Positions 10,888-23,526 of a stretch of 64,000 nucleotides of DNA are shown here, piece by piece; the stretch's first letter is position 1; each line of letters opens with the position of its first letter. Under the pieces are notes generated by a model that saw only the letters and a program-made list of their open reading frames with translations, was not told where the DNA came from and ran no database searches. The stretch lies in contig CM065684.1 of assembly GCA_017654935.2 (NCBI GenBank), positions 59,815,812-59,879,811 on the forward strand. Direction: 5' to 3'. Source of the stretch: Phymorhynchus buccinoides (taxonomy: Eukaryota; Mollusca; Gastropoda; Neogastropoda; Raphitomidae). Position numbers and translations under genes: made by a program.

Positions 10888-13800
10888 AGAATCCTGTATC
10901 AGAGAATTCCACACTGCAGCTGAACACCGCAACCAGTCCTCCAACTGAACAAACATCAGCAAACTCTCAATCCACGTCAGCAGTTGTTATATCCACATCG
11001 GGGAATACCCAATCAACGTCAGGAAATCCTCAATCTACATCAGGCAGTTCCCAATCCACATCAGGATATCCTCAATCAACATCGGGAAATGGTCAGTCTG
11101 GAACAACTGCATCAGGAAATGGTCAGTCTGGAACAACTGCCTCAGGAAGTAGTCAGTCTGGAACAATCGCTTCAGGAAATGGTCAGTCTGGAACAATAGC
11201 GTCATCAGGAAATGGTCAGTCTGGAACAACCACATCAGGAAATGGTCAGTCTGGAATGACCTCATCAGGAAATGGTCAGTCTGGAACAATAGCATCATCA
11301 GGAAATGGTCAGTCTGGAACAACCGCTTCAGGAAATGGTCAGTCTGGAACAACGGCACCAGGAAGTGGTCAGTCTGGAACAACCACATCAGGAAATGGTC
11401 AGTCTGGAACAACAACTTCAGGAAGTGGTCAGTCTGGAATGACCACATCAGGAAATGGTCAGTCTGGAACAACAACTTCAGGAAATGGTCAGTCTGGAAT
11501 GACCACATCAGGAAATGGTCAGTCTGGAACAACCGCATCACGAAATGGTCAGTCTGGAATGACCTCATCAGGAAATGGTCAGTCTGGAACAACTGCTTCA
11601 GGAAATGGTCAGTCTGGAACAACCGCTTCATCAGGAAATGGTCAGTCTAGAACAACAGCTTCATTAGGAAATGGTCAGTCTGGAACAACTTCTTCAGGAA
11701 ATGGTCAGTCTGGAACAACTGCATCAGGAAATGGTCAGTCTGGAACAACTTCTTCAGGAAATGGTCAGTCTGGAACAACTACATCAGGAAATGGTCAGTC
11801 TGGAACAACAACTTCAGGAAATGGTCAGTCTGGAACAACTACATCAGGAAATGGTCAGTCTGGAACAACTGCTTCAGGAAATGGTCAGTCTGGAATGACT
11901 GACTTCAGGAAATGGTCAGTCTGGAACAACTGCTTCAGGAAATGGTCAGTCTGGAACAACAGCTTCATCAGGAAATGGTCAGTCTGGAACACCTACATCA
12001 GGAAATGGTCAGTCTGGAACAACAACATCAGGAAATGGTCAGTCTGGAACAACCTTCATCAGGAAATGGTCAGTCTGGAACAACTGCATCATCAGGAAAT
12101 GGTCAGTCTGGAACAACCGCATCAGGAAATGGTCAATCTGGAACAACAGCATCAGGAAATGGTCAGTCTGGAACAATCGCTTCAGGAAGTGGTCAGTCTG
12201 GAATGACCGCATCAGGAAATGGTCAGTCTAGAGCAACCGCTTCATCAGGAAATGGTCAGTCTGGAACAACAGCTTCATCAGGAAATGGTCAGTCTGGAAC
12301 AACTTCATCAGGAAATGGTCAGTCTGGAACAACCGCATCAGGAAATGGTCAGTCTAGAGCAACCGCTTCATCAGGAAATGGTCAGTCTGGAACAACAGCT
12401 TCATCAGGAAATGGTCAGTCTGGCACAACCGCATCAGGAAATGGTCAGTCTGGAACAACAACTTCAGGAAATGGTCAGTCTGGAATGACCGCATCAGGAA
12501 ATGGTCAGTCTGGAACAACTACATCAGGAAATGGTCAGTCTGGAACAACTGCATCATCAGGAAGTGGTCAGTCTGGAACAACTACATCAGGAAGTGGTCA
12601 GTCTGGAACAACTGCATCATCAGGAAATGGTCAGTCTGGAACAATGGCATCATCAGGAAATGGTCAGTCTGGAATAACCTCCACAGGAAATGGTCAGTCT
12701 GGAACAATGGCATCATCAGGACATGGTCAGTCTGGAACAACCGCATCAGGAAATGGTCAGTCTGGAACAACCACGTCATCAGGAAATGGTCAGTCTGGAA
12801 CAACCGCATCAGGAAATGGTCAGTCTGGAACAACCGCATCAGGAAATAGTCAGTCTGGAACAACCGCATCAGGAAATGGTCAGTCTGGAACAACCGCTAT
12901 CATCAGGAAATGGTCAGTCTGGTCAGAACAACAGCTTCATCAGGAAATGGTCAGTCTGGAACAACCACATCAGGAAATGGTCAGTCTGGAACAGACGCAA
13001 CATCAGGAAATGGTCAGTCTGGAACAACCGCTTCTGGAAATGGTCAGTCTGGAACAACCGCATCAGGAAATGGTCAGTCTGGAACAACATCTTCAGGAAA
13101 TGGTCAGTCTGGAACAACAACTTCAGGAAATGGTCAGTCTGGAATGACCGCATCAGGAAATGGTCAGTCTGGAACAACCGCTTCATCAGGAAATGGTCAG
13201 TCTGGAACAACAGCTTCAGGAAATGGTCAGTCTGGAACAACTGCTTCAGGAAATGGTCAGTCTGGAACAACTGCTTCAGGAAATGGTCAGTCTGGAACAA
13301 CCGCATCAGGAAATGGTCAATCTGGAACAACCGTATCAGGAAATGGTCAGTCTGGAACAACTGCTTCAGGAAATGGTCAGTCTGGAACAACCACATCAGG
13401 AAATGGTCAGTCTGGAACAACCACTTCATCAGGAAATGGTCAGTCTGGAACATCCGCATCAGGAAATGGTCAGTCTGGAACAATCACATCAGGAAGTGGT
13501 CAGTCTGGAACAACCACATCAGGAAATGGTCAGTCTGGAACAACAACTTCAGGAAATGGTCAGTCTGGAATGACCACATCAGGAAATGGTCAGTCTGGAA
13601 CAACCGCATCAGGAAATGGTCAGTCTGGAATGACTGTATCAGGAAATGGTCAGTCTGGAACAACAGTACTTCAGGAAATGGTCAGTCTGGAACAACTGCT
13701 TCAGGAAATGGTCAGTCTGGAACAACCGCATCAGGAAATGGTCAGTCTGGAACAACAGCTTCTGGATTAAGTGGTCAGTCTGGACACAATCGCATTTCAG

Positions 13801-14789
13801 GAAGTGGTCAGATCTGGGAACAACCCGCAGTCATTAGGAAATGGTCAGATCTGGAATGACCGTATCAGGAAATGGTCAGTCTGGAACAACCGCATCAGGA
13901 AATGGTCAGTCTGGAACAGATCGCATCAGGAAATGGTCAGTCTGGAACAACCGCATCAGGAAATGGTACAGTCTGGAACAACTGTGCCAATCAGGAACTC
14001 GGTTCTCAGTCTGGAACTCGTGTGTTCAGGAAATGGTCAGTCTGGAACAACAACTTCAGGAAATGGTCAGTCTGGAACAACCACATCAGGAAATGGTCAG
14101 TCTGGAACAACAACTTCAGGAAATGGTCAGTCTGGAATGACCACATCAGGAAATGGTCAGTCTGGAACAACAACTTCAGGAAATGGTCGCGAGGGGGATC
14201 TCTAGGAAAACCCGTATCGAGGAAATGGTCAAGTCTGGAACAACAGCATCAAGGAAATGGTCAAGTCTGGAACGACCGTATCAAAGGAAATGGTCAGTCT
14301 GGATACTACCACATCGAAGGAAAGTGTGGTCAGTCTTGTGAAAACTGACCACCATCAGGAATGGGTCAGTCTGGAACAACCATATCAGGAAATGGTCAGT
14401 CTGGAACAGACCAGCATCAGGAAATGGTCAAATAGAAATAGTCTTGAGGAACAACTGCTTCATCAGGAAATGGTCAGTCTGGAACGACAACATCAGGAAG
14501 TGGTCAGTCTGGAATGACCACATCAGGAAATGGTCAGTCTGGAACAACAGCTTCATCAGGAAATGGTCAGTCTGGAACAACCGCATCAGGAAATGGTCAA
14601 TCTGGAATGACCGTATCAGGAAATGGTCAGTCTGGAATGACCGTATCAGGAAATGGTCAGTCTGGAACGACCGTATCAGGAAATGGTCAGTCTGGAATGA
14701 GAGTATCAGGAAGTGGTCAGTCTGTAGCAACCACATCAGGAAATGGTCAGTCTGGAACAGTAGAAGCCAACACACCTTTATATCCTTGA
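10888..14789 (+). CDS. EGF/mucin-like protein, giant Ser/Gly/Thr repeat exon (frameshifted as assembled)
   Basis: The acceptor ATTCCAG opens a frame that joins EGF exon 2 as KNPVSENSTLQL, passes through a Ser/Thr/Gln-rich lead, then enters tandem 10- or 11-residue units of the type SGNGQSGTTA. Composition (Ser, Gly, Thr, Asn, Gln) suggests a heavily O-glycosylated, flexible mucin-like stalk outside the cell. The first uninterrupted frame runs to 12206, but the SGNGQSGTT frame is left near 11901. Single-base gains near 11901, 12052, 12898 and 12920, and many more between 13760 and 14460, change frame. A last open piece ends at 14789 after GTVEANTPLYP. The shifts may be assembly or base-calling errors in a tandem array or true mutations. 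A stop at 14787-14789 could end the protein, or a later exon may follow. No transmembrane segment was seen. Confidence 0.7.
11084..14765 (+). repeat. 30-bp coding minisatellite, about 120 copies
   Basis: The basic unit is TCAGGAAATGGTCAGTCTGG followed by about ten more variable bases (mostly AACAAC plus GCA/ACT/CTT types). Some units carry an extra TCA, making 33 bp. Length polymorphism and collapse in assembly are likely. The part from 13760 to 14460 has many single-base insertions relative to the unit, and copy identity rises again after 14460. Confidence 0.97.
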
Positions 14790-15049
14790 CTGGGGACAAC
14801 TTTTGCACGCAGAGCTATCAGTGTGCCGCATCGTGACAAGTAATGCACTAGGTGTGGGGAATTAATGTGCGATAAGAATACTAAGTTTTCATTCTACAGT
14901 GTAATCTATGACAGTCCACTAGCAATCAATTTGGTTAGAAGACTGATGTGTTATTGTTACAAGAGAAAAGAATACATTATTGTTTAACATAAATGCTTCT
15001 GTTGATGATACACCATCACTTAATCAACTTCACTGAGTCGCATTCATCT
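14790..15049. other. Non-coding, nothing recognised
   Basis: Directly follows the repeat exon. No splice donor with a clear match and no polyadenylation signal that I would defend. Confidence 0.4.
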
Positions 15050-15184
15050 ATCGCCTTTTGAAGCCTAGACAGTGATGTCAGGAACATACATTTTTTGTTA
15101 AATACGTGTGTTGGTTTTTGTTACAGCCCCGTTCGTAACATGGCGAAAGCCGATTACGCGACGTTAAATTCAAACTGAACTTCC
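15050..15184 (+). mobile_element. U2-snRNA-headed SINE-like element, copy 1 (decayed head)
   Basis: About 135 bp. The head reads ATCGCCTTTTGAAGCCTAGA, which aligns to the 5' end of U2 snRNA with one 8-base deletion and a few changes. The body starts CAGTGAT, continues through a T-rich part and TGTTACAGCCCC, and ends with GGCGAAAGCCGATTACGCGA then CGTTAAATTCAAACTGAAC. The body and tail match the minus-strand element at 23981-24109 base for base over long stretches, and that copy has an intact U2 head. No target-site duplication was identified here. Confidence 0.7.
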
Positions 15185-15869
15185 ATCCAACACTTCCTTT
15201 AAGAATTGTATTTAATGTAACTATAGACAAACCAAAAGAGTCCTGGAGAATCTAATTTCCCAGTGTTTAAAAGTATAGTTTAATGGGAGGAGACATAGGT
15301 TGAGGAGATGAACTATGTGGTGTTTAGATATGTTATTGTTTTTTAACTGTTTGTGTATAATTATAATGTAGCTGTGGTTAGCATTTATTGTGTATTTATT
15401 AATTGCTTATACGTTCTTTAAATAACAAGAATCGCAGGGTAATTTGATTAGCCCCATGAAAGTTTAAGGGATATATGGAAAATGTTGTAAATCCGTTTAT
15501 GAGTGATGGTAGTAATCTGACAGACAACAATTAGAAATACAAAGATAGAAATAGTGAGGCAAGGGAAGATGAAGGATAATAACGTGAAAGTAAAGTAAAG
15601 GTACTCACTCGATCTCTCTACTACTCTGTAATTAACACTCCCTATCACACAAAGATTTTAGGATCGAGCAACCAGGTAGTATCTCCCTACAGCAAAATGC
15701 ATAAACAACAGCCACTACTTTCGTCGACACACGCACAAGGTTCATACCTCTGGACAATTAATAGATTGATATTAGTATGTTTGCACGAATTCTCCCTCCC
15801 ACCGAGTCTTTGGTGATGTTGGGTCTACTGATATTATGATGGCTGTCATATACGGCAGATCGCGTGAGG
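15185..15869. other. Non-coding, nothing recognised
   Basis: AT-rich stretch leading into a minisatellite. No coding or RNA signal could be supported. Confidence 0.4.
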
Positions 15870-16420
15870 TCATTCCCTTGTTTGTTGAACTATTGCTCAT
15901 CCACCACTGTTGTTGTGTACTGTATGAGTGATGGTCATATATAGGCAGTCCTGGGTCATCCTTTCTGTACACCATTCTCTCCACCAACTGTTGTTGTGTA
16001 ACTGTGTGAGTGTATATGGTCATACAGGCAGTCCTGGGTCATCCTTGTTTGTGCACTAATTCTATACCGATCCACCACTGTTGTTGTGTACTGGGTGAGT
16101 GTGTGTGATAGAAAGTCAGTAAAAATAGGCAGTACCTGGGTCATCCTTGTTTGCAATGCACTAATTCTCTCCACCACTGTTGTTGTTGTACTGTGTGAGT
16201 GATGGTCATGATAGGCAGTCCTGGGTCATCCTTTGTTGTGTGCACTAATTCTCTCCACCACTGTTGTTGTGTACTGTGTGGTGATGGTCATACAGACAAA
16301 CCTGGCTCATCCTCTATGTACATAATTCTCTCCACCACTGTTGTTGTGTAACACTGTGTGAGTGATGGTCATATAGGCAGTCCTGGGTCATCCTTTTGTT
16401 TGAGGATGAACCTGGGTCTG
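15870..16420. repeat. About 80-bp degenerate minisatellite
   Basis: Roughly six to seven units, each with CCACTGTTGTTGTGTACTG, then GAGTGATGGTCAT, then GGCAGTCCTGGGTCATCC and CACTAATTCTCTCC. Spacing of the GGGTCATCC landmark varies between about 78 and 105 bp, with many one-base differences. Not coding. Confidence 0.85.
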
Positions 16421-18197
16421 TCTCAATGTGGCTGTTGTTTATATTTTTTTATTTTTGTTTTGGGCTGTTGTTTATACTTTGCTAGGCCGAACATTGGTGC
16501 CGAAAATAACTTTTGGTGAAGGGAGTTAATCTTACAGAGATAGTTACCTTTACTTTACTTGTTACTATAAGATGAAATACAGATTACTTACTACTCACTA
16601 TAGTATCATAATGTCTGAGAAGAAAAGAAAAATGCATACAAAATAATTCCTTTTTATGACAAAGCAGGATTGGATATTTTTATGAGAACGCGTTTAGATA
16701 CAGTGGTTTAATGAACAGCACTGTCAGTTGATTATACATTGAGTTTGCAAAAACATATTATTTGCATCTGATTTTGCAATACAGGTTTATAATTTCAAAA
16801 TGTTTTAAGGAATTTTGATTTTTTTACACGGAAATAAGTGTTATTAATACAAATAATACAGAAACCGATTCTATTGTTATGTTTGTTTGTTATTACAGAG
16901 AAGAGAAAAGCTATTCGTAAGTAGAGTGTTTTTTATCTTTTTTTGGGAATTGGTATAGGCTGTAGGATTGGTTGCATATATATTAGATATGGTGTGGTTG
17001 GTTTATGGACTGTGACTGGGTGATTGGTAGGTTAGTAAAACTGCTGGTTCGTTGGTTGGCTGAATGGATGGATTGATTTATTCTGACGTTATCCTGTTTA
17101 GCGTTCTGCAGCAAATGCCCATCAATAGTTTTATCATCAATACACATATTCATTAAGATGCTGTGTAGTTTGGAACATTTTTGTCTAAAGTTTTAGACAT
17201 ATTTATCTTTAGCACAAGGAACAAATAAACATTTATCTGCAGATTGGTGTTCTTCCTCTTTCAATTTCCAGCATATATATTATTCCTTAAAACATCTGCA
17301 GAAAGATGAGTGGTAGATGTGATGCATCTTTCAGTAACCATGTCCCTCTTTTACTTGATAATATACTGACTCTCACTTAAAAACAACACCAACAATAAAG
17401 AATATAAAAGCAGAAGCATGAACACATTATCAGCCAAGTAACATTGTTAGAGCTAGGGGCTTCACATTAACGTGTTATTCAAAAGTGTTCTTCATCCACG
17501 ACTCTGCTTTCGTTTCTTAGACAGTTAACATGCATTTGCTGTGCTCAAGAAGCAGTCAGGCTGCATGCAACTATTCTAGTTGTGCTTTGGCGGTTGTTGT
17601 TACTTTTTTAAGGGCATCCCAAGGGCGAATGTGCTGGATTTGTATTTTGTTTTAATAAAAGATGCTCAGAAACTGAAAACATCGTCTGCTAAGACGAGAC
17701 ATTGAATTGGAAATGACGACACAGACCTTGAATGTGACGGAAGTAGAATCGCATGATGCCAATGTCAATGCGCTCATGTTGGGCGCATGAACTATGTCAA
17801 ACTGTACCTTTCATTGATTTCCTCTGCCAGACTCTGTATACTTTAAAATGGCTGCACAAGTCAAAAGGCTGAACTCCAGCAATAAAAAAAACAACCTCTG
17901 AGAACAAGAAGAACGATTGTCGTGCCCCAATCACTTCGAACTACTTCTTGAGTTGACGTCAGTGATTTTTCCTCTATGTCATAAGCTTTGTACGTCATAA
18001 GTCTAAAATGTTATCGAATACACCCCAGTTGAAATTCGATGAACGAGTCGGCATCAAAAGGCCTACTTCAAATAAAAGAAATTATTTCAATATCGGATTC
18101 AGACGACTTGGAGACGAAAAAGACATAGCAAAAAAATGTGAGAGAAACGTTTTCTTCAAACTACAGTAGTCGACAAAAGCATATTTTTCCATGTGAG
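16421..18197. other. Non-coding, no supported gene
   Basis: AT-rich sequence. An 18-base segment at 16899-16916 lies between a good acceptor (TATTACAG) and a consensus donor (GTAAGT) and could be a microexon, but there is no protein evidence. Otherwise featureless up to the gap. Confidence 0.4.
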
Positions 18198-18697
18198 NNN
18201 NNNNNNNNNNNNNNNNNNNNNNNNNNNNNNNNNNNNNNNNNNNNNNNNNNNNNNNNNNNNNNNNNNNNNNNNNNNNNNNNNNNNNNNNNNNNNNNNNNNN
18301 NNNNNNNNNNNNNNNNNNNNNNNNNNNNNNNNNNNNNNNNNNNNNNNNNNNNNNNNNNNNNNNNNNNNNNNNNNNNNNNNNNNNNNNNNNNNNNNNNNNN
18401 NNNNNNNNNNNNNNNNNNNNNNNNNNNNNNNNNNNNNNNNNNNNNNNNNNNNNNNNNNNNNNNNNNNNNNNNNNNNNNNNNNNNNNNNNNNNNNNNNNNN
18501 NNNNNNNNNNNNNNNNNNNNNNNNNNNNNNNNNNNNNNNNNNNNNNNNNNNNNNNNNNNNNNNNNNNNNNNNNNNNNNNNNNNNNNNNNNNNNNNNNNNN
18601 NNNNNNNNNNNNNNNNNNNNNNNNNNNNNNNNNNNNNNNNNNNNNNNNNNNNNNNNNNNNNNNNNNNNNNNNNNNNNNNNNNNNNNNNNNNNNNNNN
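18198..18697. other. Assembly gap (500 N)
   Basis: Exactly 500 unknown bases, a placeholder size used in scaffolding. The true distance is unknown. Confidence 1.
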
Positions 18698-19029
18698 AGA
18701 AAAATATGAAAGGGATTATTTTAATAAAAAAGAACAAAAGAGAAGAAAGAGAAATATTAATAAGATATTGATAAATGAAGAAATAGTATAAATATTTGTT
18801 ATCAATTATGAGAAAATGAACAGAAGAGAATTGGGTTCGAATGAGCAGGCGTGGGACAACGCACTGTAATACCCAAGTAGTAAACAAAAAGAAAGAATAG
18901 ATTTATGAACTGACCACATGACGTCCAATTACTAAAGCAGCAATAGATTAAAGCAAGACAAAGAAGAAAGAACATTCTCGTCTTCAGTAATTCAATATCT
19001 GACTTAGAGGCCTACGAACCGACATATTC

Positions 19030-19810
19030 ATTGTTCAAAAGTGGGACGTCAAATGACTATATAGGACTCTCCTTGTTGTGTCGAACGCTGTCTACACGAC
19101 CATCCATTCGGTTAGAACATGTCCTTTTCCTGCAAGCTCAATTGCTGCCATAGGTTTGACGACATGAGACACCTCAACTGGCCACCTTCCTTTCGAGATT
19201 TTCATACTTAGGCATATCTGCGGGGATTGATGCTCTGCGTCCTGATCTTCTTGTCGCAAGGGCCACAGGAGAGGGCACAAGCTTCATTTCGAGCGTGTGA
19301 CTATCATTCTGTGTTCATACCAGCCTCAACCAGACAATTGTCGGCTCTCTGTCAACAGCGTATTCGTCCTTTTGAAAGTGTTGGACTTTGTGCGGTTGTC
19401 CTGATGATTCTCCGCATTCGCCGATGCGTGCTGTTGCACAGTATTTGATGGAAACAATATACTTGCATGACCACGAGGCGTTTGGTTCCAGTGTCTCACC
19501 ACGCAACGATGTTGTTATGCCAGTACTGTTTCGTACATTTCACTCAGCTAGGTAAGCTTTGAAGGTCAGGGGTTCGAATCCCGTCGTACCTACTAAACGA
19601 ATGTAATTAGGAACATATGCTTCCGAGGATTGTGCGGTTCGGACTCCCTTCCTACGTACGATTAGTTCCCCTAAGCCCTTGATTGAGGGTCGGGTGGAAG
19701 TGGGAATGGGGGCTTTAGGGTTGGATTGGGGTAGCATATTTTGGAGACCTTCTTTTTCTCCAGCTCTCCCTTGCGTTTCTGTTTAGGCTACATTACAGAC
19801 AGTAGATATT
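19030..19810 (-). repeat. Composite repeat, copy 1: antisense RNase H-LINE tail fused to tRNA-like sequence
   Basis: The minus strand encodes decayed remnants of the extreme C-terminus of an RNase H-type LINE ORF2 (QEDQDAEH, corresponding to the CG..DQTAEH..Q.C finger, then a KISKGRWPVEVS tail). The right part contains, on the plus strand, CTCAGCTAGGTAAGC and then GGTTCGAATCC, which resemble a tRNA D-arm (A box) and an exact B box with the anticodon arm shortened. It ends with a block including GATTGAGGGTCGGGTGGAA and CTCCAGCTCTCCCTTGCGTT. The same fusion is seen at 49020-49650 and 54690-55092. Confidence 0.65.
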
Positions 19811-20702
19811 TGACAACAACTTGTGCATATTTCATCTAAAAACGCGATATTTCCACCCTCGATAATCTGTATTTTTTTGTCAAACATGTGTGACTCGCGG
19901 CTGTGTGTTCTACAGTAGAACCGATGTTTAGGTTTTGAATGTGGTTGATGTATAAGAAGTAGCATTTGAGAATTCATACGATCCTGTTTTTTTTTTATCA
20001 CACGGTCAATTAATGTGGAAGACAGGAGGATGTCCTTCCCGATACCGTACGACACTTTCATTATCATATTGGGCAAGACGTTTGGGCTGTGGTTCCATTA
20101 GGTTTTCTTTAAGTTTTTCCATGCTTTTAATAGAAAGGAGATTTGCGTTCCTTAATGCATCTCGTAATATGACTTTCATTTGTGTCTCACTTCGCTATAT
20201 GGAAAAGAATTAGATCACCAGCATCTTTAAAATGTTTCTACTTCCACTGTACCAACTCTCTTGTTTGTACTGAAGCGTTTTCTAGCGCAGACGGATTTCT
20301 GAAGACTATGGACATTGTCTTGCGTCCGTACGGTTCAGTGCGTACCTTAGTGCGGACATCGCTTTCTGGGCTAAAAACAACTTTCAGCTTAACGTGAGTT
20401 CTTTTCAATTATGAAATCATGTGACATTTCAGCTTTCTTTTAGAACTGTCTAAAACATTGAGACTTTGTCTTATTTATCAAATGAGACATAACACCCAAC
20501 CGTGATCTCTCTCAAAAGCTATTTTATCTTCTTTCACTCCGATCGATCACTCAGACAACTCTCCTGTCATATGATTGCAGTATGCGACATTCTGCCAATC
20601 TAGGTTCGAGACTAGATCTTGGCATCACATTGGCGTGTCGGACGCGCACACCCGCGCGCGCTTAACGCCCGACCCCATCGCACGGTACGGCGCAACTCAA
20701 GC
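19811..20702. other. No supported gene
   Basis: Short antisense open frames between 19783 and 20300 (for example LRNANLLSIKSMEKLKENL, around 20090-20180 on the minus strand) look protein-like but are interrupted and not assignable. A small family R2 end (ACTCTCCTGTCATATGA) lies near 20556. Confidence 0.3.
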
Positions 20703-20760
20703 CCACACACACCACACTACACACACACACACACACACAACACACACACCACCCAGACGA
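20703..20760. repeat. (CA)n microsatellite
   Basis: Imperfect CA run with ACC interruptions, next to a GC-rich segment containing CCCGCGCGCGC. Confidence 0.9.
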
Positions 20761-22554
20761 GCATGTGCACACATGGCGAGAGAGAGATGAGTCCGTGGTT
20801 TTTTTTTAGATGTTTCTAAATCTAAAATAGTGTCTAAGTGAATAAGATCTGTTCTCAGAATCGGAGATATATTAAGCCGAGATGTAGAATCAAATCCACA
20901 TTCTCTCTCTTCTCTCTCTTCTCTCTTCATCGTCGCTCTTTTCTCTCTCTCTCTCTGTAGCCTGCACGAGTGGGGTGCATTTATATATGTGACTGTGTGG
21001 AAATTTCAATTTGCCTGTTATGTTTTGTTTTTGCATAAATAGTTGTGTTTTTTTTTATGTTGTTTATATAATTGACTAAACTGCGGGTGCAGTCATTATG
21101 ATGATCACCTTTTGTTTGTTTATATTTATCTCTAATTATAACTTTTCTGCTTGCTTTGAATTATTAGTTAATTTCTAATCACGTGTCGTCCCTTGCCAGT
21201 GCAAGAATTGTATTGTCAAGACGGCAGGTAAAAAGTGTCAACATAGATAGTTCAAGTGCTTTCTCTCCTCCTCAGTCTCTTCTCGTTCTTCAGATCTCCT
21301 TCAGTTCTACCTCTCGTTGACGGATGATTTTTATTGGTTAAAAGGACTGTTCAATATGGTTTTTTTTAGCAAACTCCTGCCCTGTCTGCATTTTACGGCG
21401 CACTAAACCACATTAGCTTCTCGGTTTCTACCTTTGTTTTAAATGTCTCCTCAATCTCGCTGAACTGACATGCGAAGGCGATGTCTGCAATCCTCTGTCA
21501 CTGTGTCTTGTTTGGGCGATTTCATACACTAAGATTATCTCCTTCGGTTAAGCCTAGTTGTCATTTAAAGTCCAGTTATTTTACACAATATAAGTTGCAT
21601 CCCAAATTCTAATAGTGTGACTCTTGCCGTGGAAAAATTTTTCTATCCTATGACTCACATAGTCAATTATTAAGTTTTTTCTTTCAAGAAATCGAAATAA
21701 ACTTTAAGCGTCTTTGGGCACCATTGTTAATATGGTGATTAAGGGGGAGTACAGTGAATGGAATTTGCAAGTTGTTCGGTGTTTCTATGAGAATGAATTC
21801 AAGTTAAGAGGGTCAGCAGGGTTGAGAGAGGTTCCCACAGATATAAATATCATTACATTTCAAACACATATTTTGCTTACGTATAGATTATGTACTAGAC
21901 GATAGATGGAGATAGTATTATCTAGGTACTGGCAAGAACAGCCCCCACACCCATAACAAGTCTGATCCCAGGCGTGGGCCTGGCAATAGGCCCTAATTCA
22001 TTTTCATTGGCCCTCCTGGTGGCCTGCCTTCTTGGGTGCCCTTGTTTGTGGTTGAGGACAGGCCATGTTGACTGCTGACCAATACCGCTGTTTGGCCCGC
22101 CCGTCGCCTTTCATTGCCGGAGATCTCCCTATGTTAATGAGGTGTCCAGAAAGGTCCATCTGTACCCTTTGATTCTAATTCGATTATGTACACTTAGATT
22201 CCTTGTATGGCTCTGTTCGCGAGTGTCTCTAGATTCCAAGCATTCACAGATACAGTGATCGATTAGATGCACACGCTTCTGTGGCTGGATAAGATTTTCA
22301 ATAACAACACATGCTTTGTAAATTGCGCATAAATTCAGCCGCTTGTAGAAATATTGGGGTTGAGTTTAAAAGTCTTGTATTGTAAAAGATGAATATAATA
22401 AGGTACAACCTATTCTGCTATCATTTAACTTCGCCCGCTGTGTATATTATAAATATGTGTGTTGTTGTAAACCATACACTTTCTCCTGTGCCGATGCTGC
22501 GTACTACGTGTGGGTGCTCGGCCTTTAGGAGATACCCTCATGCACGAAAGCTTT
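20761..22554. other. No supported gene
   Basis: A (TCTC)n patch lies at 20900-20960. A 28-base stretch at 21200-21227 has AG/GT borders but no recognisable product. The rest is unremarkable. Confidence 0.4.
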
Positions 22555-22747
22555 CTATTCAGGCCAACTTCTGTTTTATTGTGGCCTATTGTTTATTTAT
22601 TTCAAAGCAGGTGCTCGTTGTGCATGAACGGCAAGGATTTTTTTCAAATTACTGATCAATAGAGACAAAGCACAGATTGACGGAAGTCGTGTGTTGCTGT
22701 GAACACCATCATTTTATGTCTTTACTTAACAATAAGTTACTGTCGGA

Positions 22748-23485
22748 GAGAGAGAGAGAGGAGAGCAGAGGAGAGAGAGAGAGAGATGAGAGGAGAAGCG
22801 GAAGGAAGGAGAGAGAGAGAGAGAGAGAGAGAGGCACTGAAAACGTGAAAAACCCCTGCTTCTCGACAGCAATACCAGAAAAAAACTCTCTCTCCCTCCT
22901 CTCTCCTCTCATCTCTCTCCTCTCTCTGTGTTTGGGAATGTGATTTTGTTCGTCAAAGGGTTTGCGTCAGCCTGCCTGCGCGAGTGTTATGTTGTGTGTG
23001 TGCGTGTGTGCGTGCTTGCGTGTGTGTGTGTGTCTATTACGCAAACTTACATTCTAAGTATTGCATGAAACAGACAGAATGAACTATCATAATTATGTGT
23101 GAGTGCACGTATCCACAGATATTTATGCTCCTCCTTCTCTCTCTCTCTCTCCTCTCTCCCCTCTCTATCTCTCACTCTCCTCTCTCTCAAAAAAAAGAAA
23201 TCTCTTTCTCTCCTCTTCTCTCTCTCTCTCTCTCTCTCCCTCTCTCTCTCTCTCTCACTCCGTGTTTGTCATAGTTTGTGTGTGTGCTTGTGCGTGCGTG
23301 CGTGTGTGTGTGTGGGTGTGCGCGGGTGTGTGTGTTGGGGGGGGGGGGGGGCTGCCAAAGAGATAGAATGTGTGTATGGATATGGAGTTTATGTATGTTG
23401 TTTGCGTATTTGTAAGCTTAAGTGTATGCACATACGACCTGTATCTCACTTAGCGCGCGTATATCGCATGTGTGTTTGCGCGCGT

Positions 23486-23523
<38 letters not shown>
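22748..23523. repeat. Cluster of AG, CT and GT microsatellites
   Basis: AG-rich 22748-22832, CT-rich 22886-22930 and 23138-23260, poly-G 23337-23351, GT 23484-23523. All have counterparts in duplicate B (50454-51320), where several are longer and purer. Confidence 0.9.

Positions 23524-23526
<3 letters not shown>

Noticed and set aside
11035..11631. Antisense LFQTDHFLM repeat frame as a separate gene
   Set aside because: It is the reverse reading of the 30-bp repeat; splice-linked EGF exons lie on the plus strand.
16899..16916. 18-base microexon between TATTACAG and GTAAGT
   Set aside because: Splice signals are good, but an 18-base exon cannot be told from chance without transcripts.
18138..18887. 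Long open frames across the first gap
   Set aside because: They consist mainly of unknown bases.
19566..19585. tRNA gene
   Set aside because: Only a D-arm-like box and a T-arm are present, the anticodon arm is missing, and the segment is repeated three times within a composite element.
19783..20300. Antisense protein-like frames
   Set aside because: Two overlapping short frames look non-random but end in stops after about 60 to 100 codons and match nothing I recognise.
21200..21227. 28-base possible exon (CKNCIVKTA)
   Set aside because: AG/GT borders only; no phase partner or protein evidence.
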